Translations under genes and position numbers: made by a program
Notes under the pieces: generated by a model
The model's input: the letters and a program-made list of their open reading frames with translations, nothing else
The model's database searches: none
What the model was told of the DNA's origin: nothing
Shown: piece by piece, positions 1-8,442 of the stretch
Layout: each line of letters begins with the position of its first letter
How positions within the stretch are numbered: position 1 is the first letter of the stretch
Assembly: GCA_013298165.1 (NCBI GenBank)
Contig: JAAFJU010000013.1
Span: 1-62,357, forward strand
Length of the DNA: 62,357 nucleotides
Origin: Synechococcales cyanobacterium bin31.maxbin.ball.101
Lineage (GTDB): Bacteria > Cyanobacteriota > Cyanobacteriia > Leptolyngbyales > Leptolyngbyaceae
Direction: 5' to 3'

Positions 1-173
1 GGAAAGATAATTCCCATCAAAACCAGCGTTGTCACCAACAACTCACGAATGAGTGCATAGTAGTCCTCCATGGCATTTGAAACCTCTGCTTCAGCAAGCT
101 GATCAGTGTTCTCATCAACAACCACGGTGGCCTCAGCCATGTCAGTCTCAACTAGTAATGTGGGGTCCTCCAT
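1..173 (-). CDS. atp1: ATP synthase subunit I (Atp1-like), N-terminal part
   Basis: This is the first 57 codons of a gene that runs off the left edge. The ATG is at 173-171. An acidic N-terminus is followed by a segment ending DYYALIRELLVTTLVLMGII, which enters a hydrophobic helix. That pattern (aromatic pair, charged stretch, then the first membrane helix) is typical of cyanobacterial Atp1, the small membrane protein encoded at the head of the atp operon and thought to help c-ring assembly. If so, atpB would follow to the left of the window. A second in-frame ATG at codon 12 could be the real start. The identification rests on a short fragment. Confidence 0.65.
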   Translation of the reverse strand, partial: MEDPTLLVETDMAEATVVVDENTDQLAEAEVSNAMEDYYALIRELLVTTLVLMGIIF

Positions 174-411
174 AACACGATCGATTCCACACTCAGGACT
201 GTGGCTTCACAAAAGACATCCCCACGCGATTTAGAAACAGTTACCTGAATCTCTGTTCGCAATGAGTATTTATGCTCTTGTCATGAGCCACAGCAAATCA
301 TATCACGCAGGGGGATCATCTTTTAGAGAATGAAGAATAGAGAATTGAAAATTCAGAAAAGGGGCGTTACACTGGGGCCATCACTGACTAAACCAGACAT
401 GAGGGGCGATG
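174..411. other. Divergent intergenic region, atp1 / toxin-antitoxin
   Basis: This gap separates the leftward atp1 gene from the rightward toxin-antitoxin operon, so it should hold promoters for both. I see no convincing -35/-10 pair, terminator or repeat. A purine-rich GAGGGG at 401-406 is the likely ribosome binding site of the antitoxin. Confidence 0.4.
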
Positions 412-681
412 ATGCGATCGATCACCCAGCTTACGATCGACGAACTGACTGAAGAACTGTTGACCTTGCCGGACAGCGATCGGGCCATGCTTGCCGATCG
501 ATTGTGGGCTAGTTTGGACGCTGAAGATTTAGAGGATGCTGACAATACTCCGCTTTCACCTGCCTGGAGCGTTGAGATCAAGCGACGAATGGCGGCGATC
601 GAGAATGGAACGGAACAGTTGATCCCAGGGGAGGAAGCACTGGCCCAAGCTCGCTTAGTTTTAGAGCGATTTAAGAAATGA
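412..681 (+). CDS. Addiction-module antitoxin (RelB/unstable antitoxin family)
   Basis: A protein of about 89 residues with the layout of the small putative addiction-module antitoxins: an N-terminal helix rich in Leu/Glu (LTIDELTEELLTLPDSDRAM, then LADRLWASLD), an acidic linker, and a basic C-terminus. In this family the N-terminal part usually dimerises and the tail wraps the toxin. Two ATGs lie in tandem at 409 and 412. GAGGGG (401-406) is 5 nt from the second but only 2 nt from the first, so 412 is preferred. Its stop overlaps the start of the RelE/ParE-like gene (ATGA at 678-681), implying coupled translation. Such modules normally repress their own promoter through the antitoxin; that is inference here. 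Confidence 0.8.
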   Translation: MRSITQLTIDELTEELLTLPDSDRAMLADRLWASLDAEDLEDADNTPLSPAWSVEIKRRMAAIENGTEQLIPGEEALAQARLVLERFKK

Positions 682-989
682 AATTTAGTCTCTCATCAGG
701 GGCTTTGTTAGATTACTCAGAGGCGATCGAGTTTTATGCAGAGCAAAGCCCAGAGCTAGGTCAAGCATTTATTAATGCGGTCGAGAATTCAATCTATAGG
801 ATCCGAGAATTCCCAGATCGTTGGGGAATCCTGGAGGGAGATGTTCGCCGATGTCAGGTCAAGAAGTTTCCATATAGTGTCCTTTATAGTTTTAAGGATG
901 ATGAACAGGAACCTTCTGTTGTGATCATTGCGGTCATGCATGGACGACGAGAAGAAGGATATTGGAAATCACGGATAGGCTTAGGTTAG
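678..989 (+). CDS. RelE/ParE-family toxin
   Basis: A 103-residue protein with the RelE/ParE pattern: an N-terminal helix with ALLDYSEAIEFYAEQSPELG, a middle segment with REFPDRWGILEGDVRRC, then beta strands (KKFPYSVLYSF, VVIIAVMHGRREEGYW). The RRC..KKFPYSVLY and AVMHGRR elements match the toxin core, where basic and aromatic residues act on ribosome-bound mRNA (RelE type) or where the fold targets gyrase (ParE type). The sequence alone does not decide between these targets. It starts inside the antitoxin stop codon, as expected for a cognate pair. Length and motifs look intact. Confidence 0.8.
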   Translation: MKFSLSSGALLDYSEAIEFYAEQSPELGQAFINAVENSIYRIREFPDRWGILEGDVRRCQVKKFPYSVLYSFKDDEQEPSVVIIAVMHGRREEGYWKSRIGLG

Positions 990-993
990 TGCT

Positions 994-1533
994 ATGGATA
1001 CTGAATTATTGCAAGCGATTTTGGATGAGCTTAAGGCGCAGGGGCGATCGAATCCCAGCATTGCTCTGGGGTTTAGCCATCCGCCGAAGGCCCGCTACAT
1101 CTACGCCAACCGCCAATACCCCGACTGTCTCTGGTACTTCTGGAATGGGGCCAAAAATATCCATGAACCGATCGAGCACCATGCCCTGACCGGAATCATC
1201 GAAAAACTCGAAATCGAAGAGAAAGAGTTTCGCGGCAAACCGGATCCGAAGGTCAATCTCCATATCCGAGCCGATCGTCCCTACGTGATCCAGTCCGGAC
1301 TCGACACTCTGTTTGCCAAAGGACTGCTCTATACGCTTTCAAAACTTCCGACCGAGGCATTTAAGAGACCGATTACGATCGCTGTGGAAGCTGGAGAAAC
1401 GGACCAAGTTTTATTCTGTCGAATTTATAATCCCCTCACCGGGAATGCCGTCTATGCCCCCTACCCCGATGACGCGAATTGGGAAACCGTCAAAAATCGG
1501 GCGATCGAAAAAGTCGAAGCTCGTCAAACCTAA
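994..1533 (+). CDS. Conserved protein of unknown function
   Basis: A 179-residue soluble protein that I cannot assign. It begins MDTELLQAILDELKAQGRSN and carries aromatic-rich stretches (ARYIYANRQYPDCLWYFWNG) and a tail with AIEKVEARQT. There is no signal peptide or membrane helix. It starts 4 nt after the toxin stop, so it probably shares that transcript, but nothing in it resembles a known third component of a RelBE module. A strong hairpin (1542-1580) follows it. Confidence 0.6.
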   Translation: MDTELLQAILDELKAQGRSNPSIALGFSHPPKARYIYANRQYPDCLWYFWNGAKNIHEPIEHHALTGIIEKLEIEEKEFRGKPDPKVNLHIRADRPYVIQSGLDTLFAKGLLYTLSKLPTEAFKRPITIAVEAGETDQVLFCRIYNPLTGNAVYAPYPDDANWETVKNRAIEKVEARQT

Positions 1534-1541
1534 CAAAGCAC

Positions 1542-1580
1542 AAACCCCTATTGATCTAAGTATGAGATCAACAGGGGTTT
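1542..1580. terminator. Long near-perfect hairpin between convergent genes
   Basis: An inverted repeat pairs AAACCCCT-a-TTGATCT with AGATCAA-c-AGGGGTTT around a 7-nt loop. It sits between the rightward gene ending at 1533 and the leftward tic22 ending at 1641. The stem is strong but neither side has a long U tract, so it could be a terminator without a classical tail or an RNA-end stabiliser. Confidence 0.6.
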
Positions 1581-1601
1581 GAAATCGTCCCCAATCCAGC
1601 A

Positions 1602-1634
1602 CCCCCAGAATTGGGGGCCGGGGGGCGGTTCGTC
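1602..1634 (+). repeat. Dispersed palindromic repeat, single copy
   Basis: Core CCCCCAGAATTGGGGG (1602-1617) is followed by ccggggggcggttcg. The same core with the same GC-rich flank recurs near 11.2, 14.7, 26.2 and 39.1 kb. Here it lies just past the stop of tic22. Confidence 0.85.
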
Positions 1635-1640
1635 AGAATC

Positions 1641-2450
1641 CTACTTAGTTGGTGCAGGTGCAGGTTTAGCCGCAGGTGCAGGTGCGGCACCCGGTTTGCC
1701 CGCTGGACGAAGCGTCTGTAAGAACTGGATCGCCTCAGTATTTGGAATCAGAATCAACTGCTCCAAACTGGCATCCTTCTGGGGACTCTGCATCGCATCC
1801 AAGATATTCTCCAACAGCAACACTTGAATATCTGCTGTCTTTGACAAATCAGGCTGAGACTGCTTAAAGCGATCGATAAACGTCTGAAGCTGCTCCTTCT
1901 CAAAGAACATCGGAATCGCCGTCTCATTCCCCTGCTGAATCGTCAGCAAGCCTTTCTCCTTATCCTTACCCGCCCGCGCCACAAACAGCGGCGTTCCAGG
2001 GAATGCCTGAAGCTTAGCACCTGCGGCATTCGCTAATGCCAGTGCGGCTTCTGACTGCTTGCGGGTGGGAATATAGACAAAATCAAGCTGAGAGGGATTG
2101 TTTTTGCTCTTCATTTTCAGCTCGTACACCTCAGCCATCGACAGCGGACGAACCTGCAAGCTCTTCGCTAGGTCCGGCTTTTCCGCCTTCAGACGAGCCA
2201 AGAAGTCTTGAGCATCCTTCTGACTGAGGAACACCCGCGAAATCGGGTTGGCTTTCTGGCCTTGGGGGGGATTGGAGACGAGGGGGGCACCTTTATCATC
2301 TGTCAAGGTAAAGACTGGAATCGGACCTAATTTTTGGACAATCTGCTCTGGGGTCAGCGCAAGGACGGACAGAGCATTGAGGAGAAGCGCGCTCAGGACG
2401 GCACCACTGGCCAAGCTCACTTTCGCACTCCAACGGATCAAAGATTTCAT
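1641..2450 (-). CDS. Tic22-like protein
   Basis: A 269-residue exported protein of the Tic22 family, the cyanobacterial relative of a chloroplast import component. Cyanobacterial Tic22 is periplasmic/thylakoid-associated and has been linked to outer-membrane biogenesis together with Omp85. Visible features are an N-terminal signal-like segment (residues 1-32, hydrophobic run SGAVLSALLLNALSVLAL), then a repeated alpha/beta layout: IPVFTLTDDKG, VFLSQKDAQDFLARLKAEKP and a second unit IPMFFEKEQLQTFIDRFKQ. The C-terminus is a low-complexity Ala/Pro/Lys tail (GAAPAPAAKPAPAPTK). The omp85 gene in this window (26104) would be its functional partner, although it is not adjacent. Confidence 0.8.
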   Translation of the reverse strand: MKSLIRWSAKVSLASGAVLSALLLNALSVLALTPEQIVQKLGPIPVFTLTDDKGAPLVSNPPQGQKANPISRVFLSQKDAQDFLARLKAEKPDLAKSLQVRPLSMAEVYELKMKSKNNPSQLDFVYIPTRKQSEAALALANAAGAKLQAFPGTPLFVARAGKDKEKGLLTIQQGNETAIPMFFEKEQLQTFIDRFKQSQPDLSKTADIQVLLLENILDAMQSPQKDASLEQLILIPNTEAIQFLQTLRPAGKPGAAPAPAAKPAPAPTK

Positions 2451-2742
2451 TCAGACTCCTGAAGCCACAGGGGGCAGCGGTAAAAGGACAAACTGGTGTA
2501 AGACGGGATGATTTAGGGTCGTAAACAGGGACATGGGATTCAGAAAATGCTCAATCCCAATTTGACGCATGACCAAGCCTTCATTATTTACCAAACTTTG
2601 GATGGGTCGATCGCTGATGATTGTGCCACATTCAAAGCTTGGTTCTGCCAAATTTTAGACCAAGGACATAGCTGTCCCTGAACCGAAATTCAGCGACTAA
2701 CCCATCGATTGACGATCGGACGATCGGTGAAGTTCCGTCTGA
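2451..2742. other. Intergenic region upstream of tic22
   Basis: About 290 bp lie between tic22 and the DUF3593 gene, both leftward. I see no repeat, RNA or supported gene. One 66-codon open frame has no recognisable features and I do not call it. Confidence 0.4.
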
Positions 2743-3141
2743 CTAAGGATTTTCGGAATCCAAACGTTCAGCACTGGGAGTTTCGGGAAACGGAGAACTT
2801 GATATTTTATGCTTTGAGATTATAGATGCTGAAGTCGGATCTGAGTGGAGTGCTTGAGAAAACCCCCAAACCACCACCACATTCGAAAGCGTTAAAAACG
2901 ACTCTGCACTGCCATGCAGCCAATCCACATTCGCCAGTTCTGCCCCATAGGCCACCTTGGCATAAATCCCTGCCGGAATCGTCACCACCACAAAGACCAG
3001 CAGTAGATAAAATCCCCGCAGTGCGATTTTCGGGGTCTGGCCAGACTTTCCCAGAAACCACAAAAAGCCTAAATAGGGAAAGAGCGACAGGCCAAACAAC
3101 GATTCCTTAGAAAGTAAGCCAGACAGCAAATCATTCAACAT
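2743..3141 (-). CDS. DUF3593 membrane protein
   Basis: A 132-residue integral membrane protein with about three hydrophobic helices: SLFPYLGFLWFLGKSG, GFYLLLVFVVVTIPAGIYAK and SFLTLSNVVVVWGFSQAL. A polar C-terminal tail follows (from about residue 105). The pattern matches DUF3593, a small family confined to cyanobacteria and plastid-bearing eukaryotes and commonly encoded next to a DUF2499 protein, as here. The two genes overlap by 11 bp, so they are probably translated together. The function is unknown. Confidence 0.75.
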   Translation of the reverse strand: MLNDLLSGLLSKESLFGLSLFPYLGFLWFLGKSGQTPKIALRGFYLLLVFVVVTIPAGIYAKVAYGAELANVDWLHGSAESFLTLSNVVVVWGFSQALHSDPTSASIISKHKISSSPFPETPSAERLDSENP

Positions 3142-3445
3142 CAGCAGGTTCCACCGATCGGTTTTTCCAAATCCACCAAGCCGCCGCCATCATTGTGCCA
3201 TTGCCGATCACCGTCGTCGCGGCCTGCACTGTCACCAGCCAGTCCAGACTCACCGCATTATCAAAAAAATGCCAAGTACAGGCGCACATCGCACTGACCA
3301 GCGACGGCAACATGCCCCAGGACATCGATCGCCAAGCGGGAAGATTTTTCACCTCGGCAAAGCGCCAGATCAGAAAAATCGCCACAATCCATTCAATGAC
3401 GCTAGAGATATGAATAATCCAAGTCGGAATCGAAAGTGCATTCAT
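3131..3445 (-). CDS. DUF2499 (Ycf49-like) membrane protein
   Basis: A 104-residue protein with three predicted membrane helices: WIIHISSVIEWIVAIFLIW, SMSWGMLPSLVSAMCACTWH and ATTVIGNGTMMAAAWWIW. The CACTWHFFDNA segment is typical of DUF2499, also called Ycf49-like because some algal plastid genomes carry it. It is first in a two-gene leftward operon with the DUF3593 gene. The fixed pairing suggests one complex in the thylakoid or plasma membrane, but no function can be read from the sequence. Confidence 0.75.
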   Translation of the reverse strand: MNALSIPTWIIHISSVIEWIVAIFLIWRFAEVKNLPAWRSMSWGMLPSLVSAMCACTWHFFDNAVSLDWLVTVQAATTVIGNGTMMAAAWWIWKNRSVEPADVE

Positions 3446-3505
3446 CAGCTACTCAGCAAAGTCTGATCTATTATAGAAGCCTATTTCCCAAGCTCCTAAG
3501 ACATC

Positions 3506-4564
3506 ATGTCAAAAAAACGCGCGATTCTCTGCGGCTACTATGGCATGGGAAATGCTGGGGATGAAGCCCTCTTGGTTTGTCTATTACAAGCGTTGCCTGC
3601 CCATATCGAACCTGTCGTCCTCTCCAAAACCCCAGCAGAAACCCGCGATCGCTACCAGGTCAAGACCTGCGATCGGTGGGATTTGTGGGCGGTGATGCGC
3701 GAGATGCGTCGATCGGATTTTTTCATTTGGGGCGGTGGGAGCTTGATGCAGGACAGCAGCAGTCGCGTCAGTCCGCTCTACTACGGCGGCTTGATGAAAC
3801 TCGCACAGATGTTTGGACTGCAAACGATCGCCTGGGCACAGGGTCTCGGTCCCCTAAACCACCGATCGAACCGTTGGTTAACGCGACATGTTTTGAAACG
3901 CTGTCGGCTGGTGACGGTGAGAGATACGGTTTCTTATGAGTTGGTGCAAAACTGGGGTATTCCGGTGACGATCGCCCCGGATCCTGTCTGGGCCATGAAA
4001 GCTGAGAAGTCTGTAGATCTTTCCCATCTCCCATTTCCTCGTGTTGCGGTCAATCTTCGGGAGCATTCGAGCTTGACACCCGATCGGCTAGAACTGATCA
4101 CGGAAGCCTTAATACAATGGCAGAAATCCTTTGGCAGCACGATCGTTCTATTGCCATTCCAAGAAAGTCTAGATGGCAAGCTAGCAAGAGAATTACAGGC
4201 GAAGATTCCTGGCAGTGTGATTCAAGCTGTTGAATCCCCACAGATTCTAAAAGGGATATTTCCATGGATGCAGTTTACGATCGCAATGCGACTCCATGCA
4301 GTGATCATGTCGGAGTCCGAGGGGATCGACTGTTTTGCATTGTGCTACGACCCGAAAGTAACCCGTGTCATGCAGGCGGCGCATCTGGACGGACTTGAAC
4401 TCACCAACCTAAGTTCGGTGGACATGGAACCTGGACATCTAATAGGAGATTGGCGACGAATGCTCTGCCGCAGTGGAACACAATCCGACGTGCGAAACGT
4501 AACACCCTTAATCCGAGACGCTAAACAACATCAAGATCTCTTGCAACAAGTCTTAGGTGACTAA
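3506..4564 (+). CDS. csaB: Polysaccharide pyruvyl transferase CsaB
   Basis: A 352-residue protein matching CsaB, which adds ketal pyruvate to cell-wall polysaccharide; in many bacteria this creates the ligand for S-layer-homology (SLH) domains. The N-terminal glycine-rich motif GYYGMGNAGDEAL (residues 10-22), the second motif IWGGGSLMQD (about 74-83) and the C-terminal segment TIAMRLHAVIMSE are the usual landmarks. It has a GT-B-like fold with no signal peptide, so it acts in the cytoplasm. Cyanobacterial outer-membrane porins carry SLH domains, so pyruvylated wall polymer would tether the envelope. It is monocistronic, with a divergent neighbour on the left and a convergent one on the right. 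Confidence 0.88.
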   Translation: MSKKRAILCGYYGMGNAGDEALLVCLLQALPAHIEPVVLSKTPAETRDRYQVKTCDRWDLWAVMREMRRSDFFIWGGGSLMQDSSSRVSPLYYGGLMKLAQMFGLQTIAWAQGLGPLNHRSNRWLTRHVLKRCRLVTVRDTVSYELVQNWGIPVTIAPDPVWAMKAEKSVDLSHLPFPRVAVNLREHSSLTPDRLELITEALIQWQKSFGSTIVLLPFQESLDGKLARELQAKIPGSVIQAVESPQILKGIFPWMQFTIAMRLHAVIMSESEGIDCFALCYDPKVTRVMQAAHLDGLELTNLSSVDMEPGHLIGDWRRMLCRSGTQSDVRNVTPLIRDAKQHQDLLQQVLGD

Positions 4565-4579
4565 TACCCTAACGCTCTA

Positions 4580-5560
4580 TTAAGGCCGTTGCCCGAAGCG
4601 CTGAATGAGTTCTTCTTGGGACAGTTGCATAACAGCCCTGACCCGATCGATCGGACTTAGGTTCAATAATGCCGGAACTACAGCGGCGAGTTTACGATCG
4701 ATAGTGCCAAATTTCACCAACAACATGCTTTCAAGGGTGGTGCGATCGCCCTCCTGCCGTCCTTCCTGCCGTCCTTCCTGCCGTCCTTCCTGCCGTCCTT
4801 CCTGCCGTCCTTCTTGCCGTCCGACTGCTATGCCTTCTCGGATGGTTTGATTGCGCCAGTCTTCGTAGAGGGCGTCGATGTTGAGAAGGGTTTCTTGGTC
4901 GTTGGTGGTGAGGTTGGGTTGGCTTTTTAGCATGATTCTGAGTTTGGTGATGTTTTCGCGGATGAAATCGGTTAGGGGTTGTTGGGGTAATTCTAGCAAT
5001 TCTTCAATGGCTTTGCGCTGAACTTCATCGCGACCAAGAAGCCGAAGTAGAAGGGTCTCAGGAATGACGGGAAGTTGGTGGACGACGACGAAACCGATCC
5101 GCAAGGTATCCCCGAAGAAATAGAAGCCTTTGGGCCATTTCTTTTTGGCGATCGCATTGCAGCCGTTCAGGGATTTCTCCGAAGCGGTGGGGACGATGAG
5201 CCAAAGTTGAGGCTGGTCTTGGGGTTTGATTTTTTGCTTCTCGCGTTTCGATCGTCGGGACCATTCGGCACGGACACGGCAGAGTTTTTCGATGCAGTGA
5301 AAGAGGTCTTCGGTGGAAATAGGATTGCGGAAGACTTCGATTAAGGAGGGTGCGATCACCATTTTGCCCAGTTGTCCGAGCAGTTCAATGGGTTGGCGAG
5401 ATTGTGGGATGAACCAGATATCGACTTGCAGGGCCTCACCCGGTGGGAGTTCAAAGCTGATTTCGATTTCTTGGCTGAAGGGCGAGAGCATTCCTTTCAG
5501 ATATTGTTTGGCAAACTGATCGTGGCGGTTTTTGGTCATGGCGATCGCAGGATTCATCAA
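4580..5560 (-). CDS. Cyanobacterial protein with GRQE repeat tract
   Basis: A 326-residue protein of a family abundant in filamentous cyanobacteria and often left as hypothetical. The N-terminal part has LPPGEALQVDIWFIPQ, LGQLGKMVIAPSLIEVFRN and LWLIVPTASEK, a layout resembling PD-(D/E)XK-like nuclease folds; I infer this from pattern only. The middle is helical (PETLLLRLLGRDEVQRKAIEELLELP). Residues about 242-267 are a run of GRQE units coded by a 12-bp tandem repeat. The C-terminus (LESMLLVKFGTIDRKLAAVV then LNLSPIDRVRAVMQLSQEEL) resembles the DUF4351-type tail of such proteins. It abuts the upstream PQQ-propeller gene with no gap. Confidence 0.6.
   Translation of the reverse strand: MMNPAIAMTKNRHDQFAKQYLKGMLSPFSQEIEISFELPPGEALQVDIWFIPQSRQPIELLGQLGKMVIAPSLIEVFRNPISTEDLFHCIEKLCRVRAEWSRRSKREKQKIKPQDQPQLWLIVPTASEKSLNGCNAIAKKKWPKGFYFFGDTLRIGFVVVHQLPVIPETLLLRLLGRDEVQRKAIEELLELPQQPLTDFIRENITKLRIMLKSQPNLTTNDQETLLNIDALYEDWRNQTIREGIAVGRQEGRQEGRQEGRQEGRQEGRQEGDRTTLESMLLVKFGTIDRKLAAVVPALLNLSPIDRVRAVMQLSQEELIQRFGQRP
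4753..4824. repeat. 12-bp tandem repeat inside a coding sequence
   Basis: Five perfect copies of cctgccgtcctt (4753-4812) plus one degenerate copy. The unit is a multiple of three, so copy-number change keeps the frame. It codes for GRQE units in the protein on the minus strand. Confidence 0.95.
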
Positions 5561-6937
5561 TTAACGAAAGGGTGATATGTGTCCCAGCCAAGTTCTCCAG
5601 CGAGGTATCTGGGCAACGACATAGACCCGATCGCCCTCGGTAATCGGAGCGACCCAATCATGCAGTTCTTCAGAATCCTGCTTCCAAATGAGACGACCAT
5701 CTGCCGAGTCGATCGCAACTATTTTTTCAGGCTTCTCGCCGCTCACCGTGAACACCAATCCTGAACTGTCAGCGATCGTAGAACGAAATTTGGATATAGC
5801 TGGCTCCTTAAGTTGTGTAAGTGATCGTTGTTGTCCAGATAGGAGATCAAAATTGACTAACCATCTCTTTTTAGGCTTAGTGGCTGTCAAGTCATTGTTA
5901 AATTCTATACAATCTAGAATCAGTCCTTGAGGCGAAATTGAAACATCTGCATCTGTGCCGCAGTTAAGTTTCTTAATATCAGCATTCCAAATCTCCTTTC
6001 CTGTCCCGATATCAATCGCCTTTACACGTTGCCAAGAAGTAAAAGAATCATAGATTAAATTATTCTTTGCGATCGACATTTGACGTGGATATTGAAACGG
6101 GAGAGACCCTGGAATTGTATTTTTTAGTTTTCCAGTTTCCCAATCATATAGATAGAGTATTTCTTTCGCATTATTATAGACTAAAAAATATTGATCTGTA
6201 GATGCAGTTTTGTAGACTAACATGAGTGCTAGAGGATCCTTAAACAATTGTTCATCCTGAGACCATTTAGGAATCGGCTCTACCGTCGTTCTCCAGAGGC
6301 TCTTTCCAGTCAAGGGTTCAATTCTTTCAATCGAGATGCCTGTTGATTGAAATTTCAAGATCCCAGCCTTGTTTTTTTGCAATGTAATTCCAGATTCTTT
6401 GCGTGCGTGCATCCATGGACGATCGATTGTCCATTTGATGTCGCCTGTCGCCGGGTTCAGAGTGATGATTTTCCCTTTTGATTTAGGATCTGGATTCACA
6501 GCGATCGTCACATTCTCCGAGGTCAGGTTTGGAGGCGTGGAGAATAATGCTTCATAATTTAAATAACTTGGAGCATTAAACTCCCAAAGACGCTTGCCAC
6601 TCACTGCATCCAATGCCGTTAAATGGTACTGATCCTTTGTGCCATCCTCAAACTTGCGATCGTCCAGTCGATGATAGCCCGTAATAAATAGTTTGCCTGA
6701 CTGAGCCGTGAGACTTCCCACCCTACTACTCTCGATCGGCACGGACCAGAGGTATCGGCCTGTCTTGCTGTCCAATGAGACTAAATAGGGAAGCTTAGAC
6801 GTAATATGCTCCTCGATGGGTCTCTTGGAATTCGTTCTATCCCACACAAAGAGCAGCCCACCTCCCGCAATCAATCCGATCGCAGACAGGCGAAAAAGAC
6901 TCTTTAGCAGTTCTCTGAGTTGTGAATATTGATTCAT
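5561..6937 (-). CDS. PQQ-like beta-propeller protein, membrane anchored
   Basis: A 458-residue protein with an N-terminal membrane helix (about residues 16-30, LSAIGLIAGGGLLFVW) and then repeated propeller blades. Blades show the pattern LDxxTGxxLWxxxI: VSLDSKTGRYLWSVPI, TALDAVSGKRLWEF, ITLNPATGDIKWTI, ERIEPLTGKSLWRT, KAIDIGTGKEIWNA and VAIDSADGRLIWKQ. This is the BamB/PQQ-dehydrogenase repeat without obvious catalytic residues, so binding or scaffold roles are likelier than an enzyme. A good ribosome site (GAGG, 5 nt before ATG) supports the start. It is followed directly by the GRQE-repeat gene, suggesting co-transcription. Confidence 0.75.
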   Translation of the reverse strand: MNQYSQLRELLKSLFRLSAIGLIAGGGLLFVWDRTNSKRPIEEHITSKLPYLVSLDSKTGRYLWSVPIESSRVGSLTAQSGKLFITGYHRLDDRKFEDGTKDQYHLTALDAVSGKRLWEFNAPSYLNYEALFSTPPNLTSENVTIAVNPDPKSKGKIITLNPATGDIKWTIDRPWMHARKESGITLQKNKAGILKFQSTGISIERIEPLTGKSLWRTTVEPIPKWSQDEQLFKDPLALMLVYKTASTDQYFLVYNNAKEILYLYDWETGKLKNTIPGSLPFQYPRQMSIAKNNLIYDSFTSWQRVKAIDIGTGKEIWNADIKKLNCGTDADVSISPQGLILDCIEFNNDLTATKPKKRWLVNFDLLSGQQRSLTQLKEPAISKFRSTIADSSGLVFTVSGEKPEKIVAIDSADGRLIWKQDSEELHDWVAPITEGDRVYVVAQIPRWRTWLGHISPFR

Positions 6938-7203
6938 ACATTCCTCGGAACAGAGAAGTCATGGAATGGTCTATGACTGAATGACGATGGAGTCCTAGTA
7001 TTCATGCCATGCCCATTAATTGTTTAACTAGATGGAAATAAGCGTGAAACGCTTACGATTCCACAAATCTTAGACTCTACTCACCTTCGGACTTACGCTA
7101 CTGTCAAAAAGACTTAATTTCCTTCTCCCATACTTAAGCTATCCTAGCGTTAGGTTTCAACAGGCATTTTCATCGGCAGGCCGTCAGGTAGGACATCAAA
7201 ATC
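6938..7203. other. Divergent intergenic region
   Basis: This 266-bp gap lies between the leftward PQQ-propeller gene and the rightward coiled-coil gene and must contain promoters for both. I found no clear palindrome, repeat or RNA signature in it. Confidence 0.4.
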
Positions 7204-8427
7204 ATGAATGAATCTCCCCAAAATCAGCCCCATTCCACCTCTTCGACTCCGTCAGACGAATGGGAAACCGTGAATTTTCCTGATGCCCTATCCGTGGATC
7301 AACTGCCGGAGCAACCCCACGAAAGCCCCGTCACCCCAAGCTTAGTCAGCGGTGACTTCTACCTTAAGGTGCAAAGCCAAAACCAAGAACTCCGATCGCA
7401 AGTCGCTGAACTCGAAGCTGCACTACTCCGATCGCAAGGCTCCCTCCGCGCCGAAATGGAACGCTGGGAAGCCCTCGCCCTCGCCCAGTCCGAAGCTGAT
7501 CCCGCTGAAACCTCCGAAAGCCGCCTCGCCCAGCAAACCCAAGCTCTATCCGGATCCCAAGCTCGTCTCGGCCAGCTTTTTGTCGAACTGGAAAGCTCCC
7601 ACCGCATGGCCCAGCGACAACAGATCCTAGTCGAAACCCTGACGGAGCAGCTACAGAATAGTCACGAGCAAATCGCCCAACTCGAACGCGAATGCGCTGC
7701 CGTCCAGCAACGAGCCAGCGAAAGCCTCCAGCAACTCTCCCAGTCCGAACAAACCAACCGAGATCTCCGATCGCGCCTCCATCGCCAACAGCGCTACACC
7801 CTCCAGTTCAAAGCGGCCCTCGAAAAATGTCTGGATGTTCCCCCCGCCACCGCCCAGGGATTTGTTGCGGACTTCCTAGAAGAAGCTGATAGCGCGCCCG
7901 TGGCCACAACCCCACCCAAGGTGAAAATTCCCCGATCGCAACCCGTCCAGCCTTGGGGCGTCGCCAGCACGGTTGAAGAGGTCCCAGCCCTCCAGTCCTG
8001 GGCTAACGCGATCGTAGACAACACCCCCGAGGAATCCCCCAGCTTGGAATCCCCTGAACAACCCATCGAAGCGATCGCCCCATCACTAGACGAAACCTCG
8101 GGCGCAGCAGCAGCACTGGAAGCGATCGCGACCTCCGAAACAGATTCTGAGCTGGGTGACGCTATTGACCTAGATCAAGTCAAACCCAATACCAATCTTG
8201 ACGAAGCTGAACGTCTAGACAATTGGGCACAGGTGATTGCTCAGGTGAATGCAATCATGGGCGAAGAGGTCACAATTGTCGAACAAAGCCCAGACGTGAC
8301 CACAACTGAAGAAACACCCGCTAAACCCCTACCTCCGATCGCCCCCGTGATCGCCAAAGCCAAACCTCAGAAACGCGAATCTCTGAGCGCGATCGACTTA
8401 CCCTCCTTTCCAAAACGCGATCGGTAG
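7204..8427 (+). CDS. Coiled-coil protein of unknown function
   Basis: A 407-residue cytoplasmic protein. After a disordered Pro/Ser/Glu-rich N-terminus, residues about 55-205 form long heptad-like helices (SQNQELRSQVAELEAALLRS, ILVETLTEQLQNSHEQIAQL, ERECAAVQQRASESLQQLSQ). The second half is acidic and low in complexity, with short Pro-rich stretches and the tail SAIDLPSFPKRDR. No catalytic domain or membrane segment is visible. The architecture suggests a structural or scaffold protein. It is monocistronic, and the next gene converges on it. Confidence 0.65.
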   Translation: MNESPQNQPHSTSSTPSDEWETVNFPDALSVDQLPEQPHESPVTPSLVSGDFYLKVQSQNQELRSQVAELEAALLRSQGSLRAEMERWEALALAQSEADPAETSESRLAQQTQALSGSQARLGQLFVELESSHRMAQRQQILVETLTEQLQNSHEQIAQLERECAAVQQRASESLQQLSQSEQTNRDLRSRLHRQQRYTLQFKAALEKCLDVPPATAQGFVADFLEEADSAPVATTPPKVKIPRSQPVQPWGVASTVEEVPALQSWANAIVDNTPEESPSLESPEQPIEAIAPSLDETSGAAAALEAIATSETDSELGDAIDLDQVKPNTNLDEAERLDNWAQVIAQVNAIMGEEVTIVEQSPDVTTTEETPAKPLPPIAPVIAKAKPQKRESLSAIDLPSFPKRDR

Positions 8428-8442
8428 GACCCAGCCTTCGAA

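Noticed and set aside
2451-2651. A 66-codon frame upstream of tic22
   Set aside because: There is no signal, domain or ribosome site, and it ends exactly at the tic22 start, as chance frames may.
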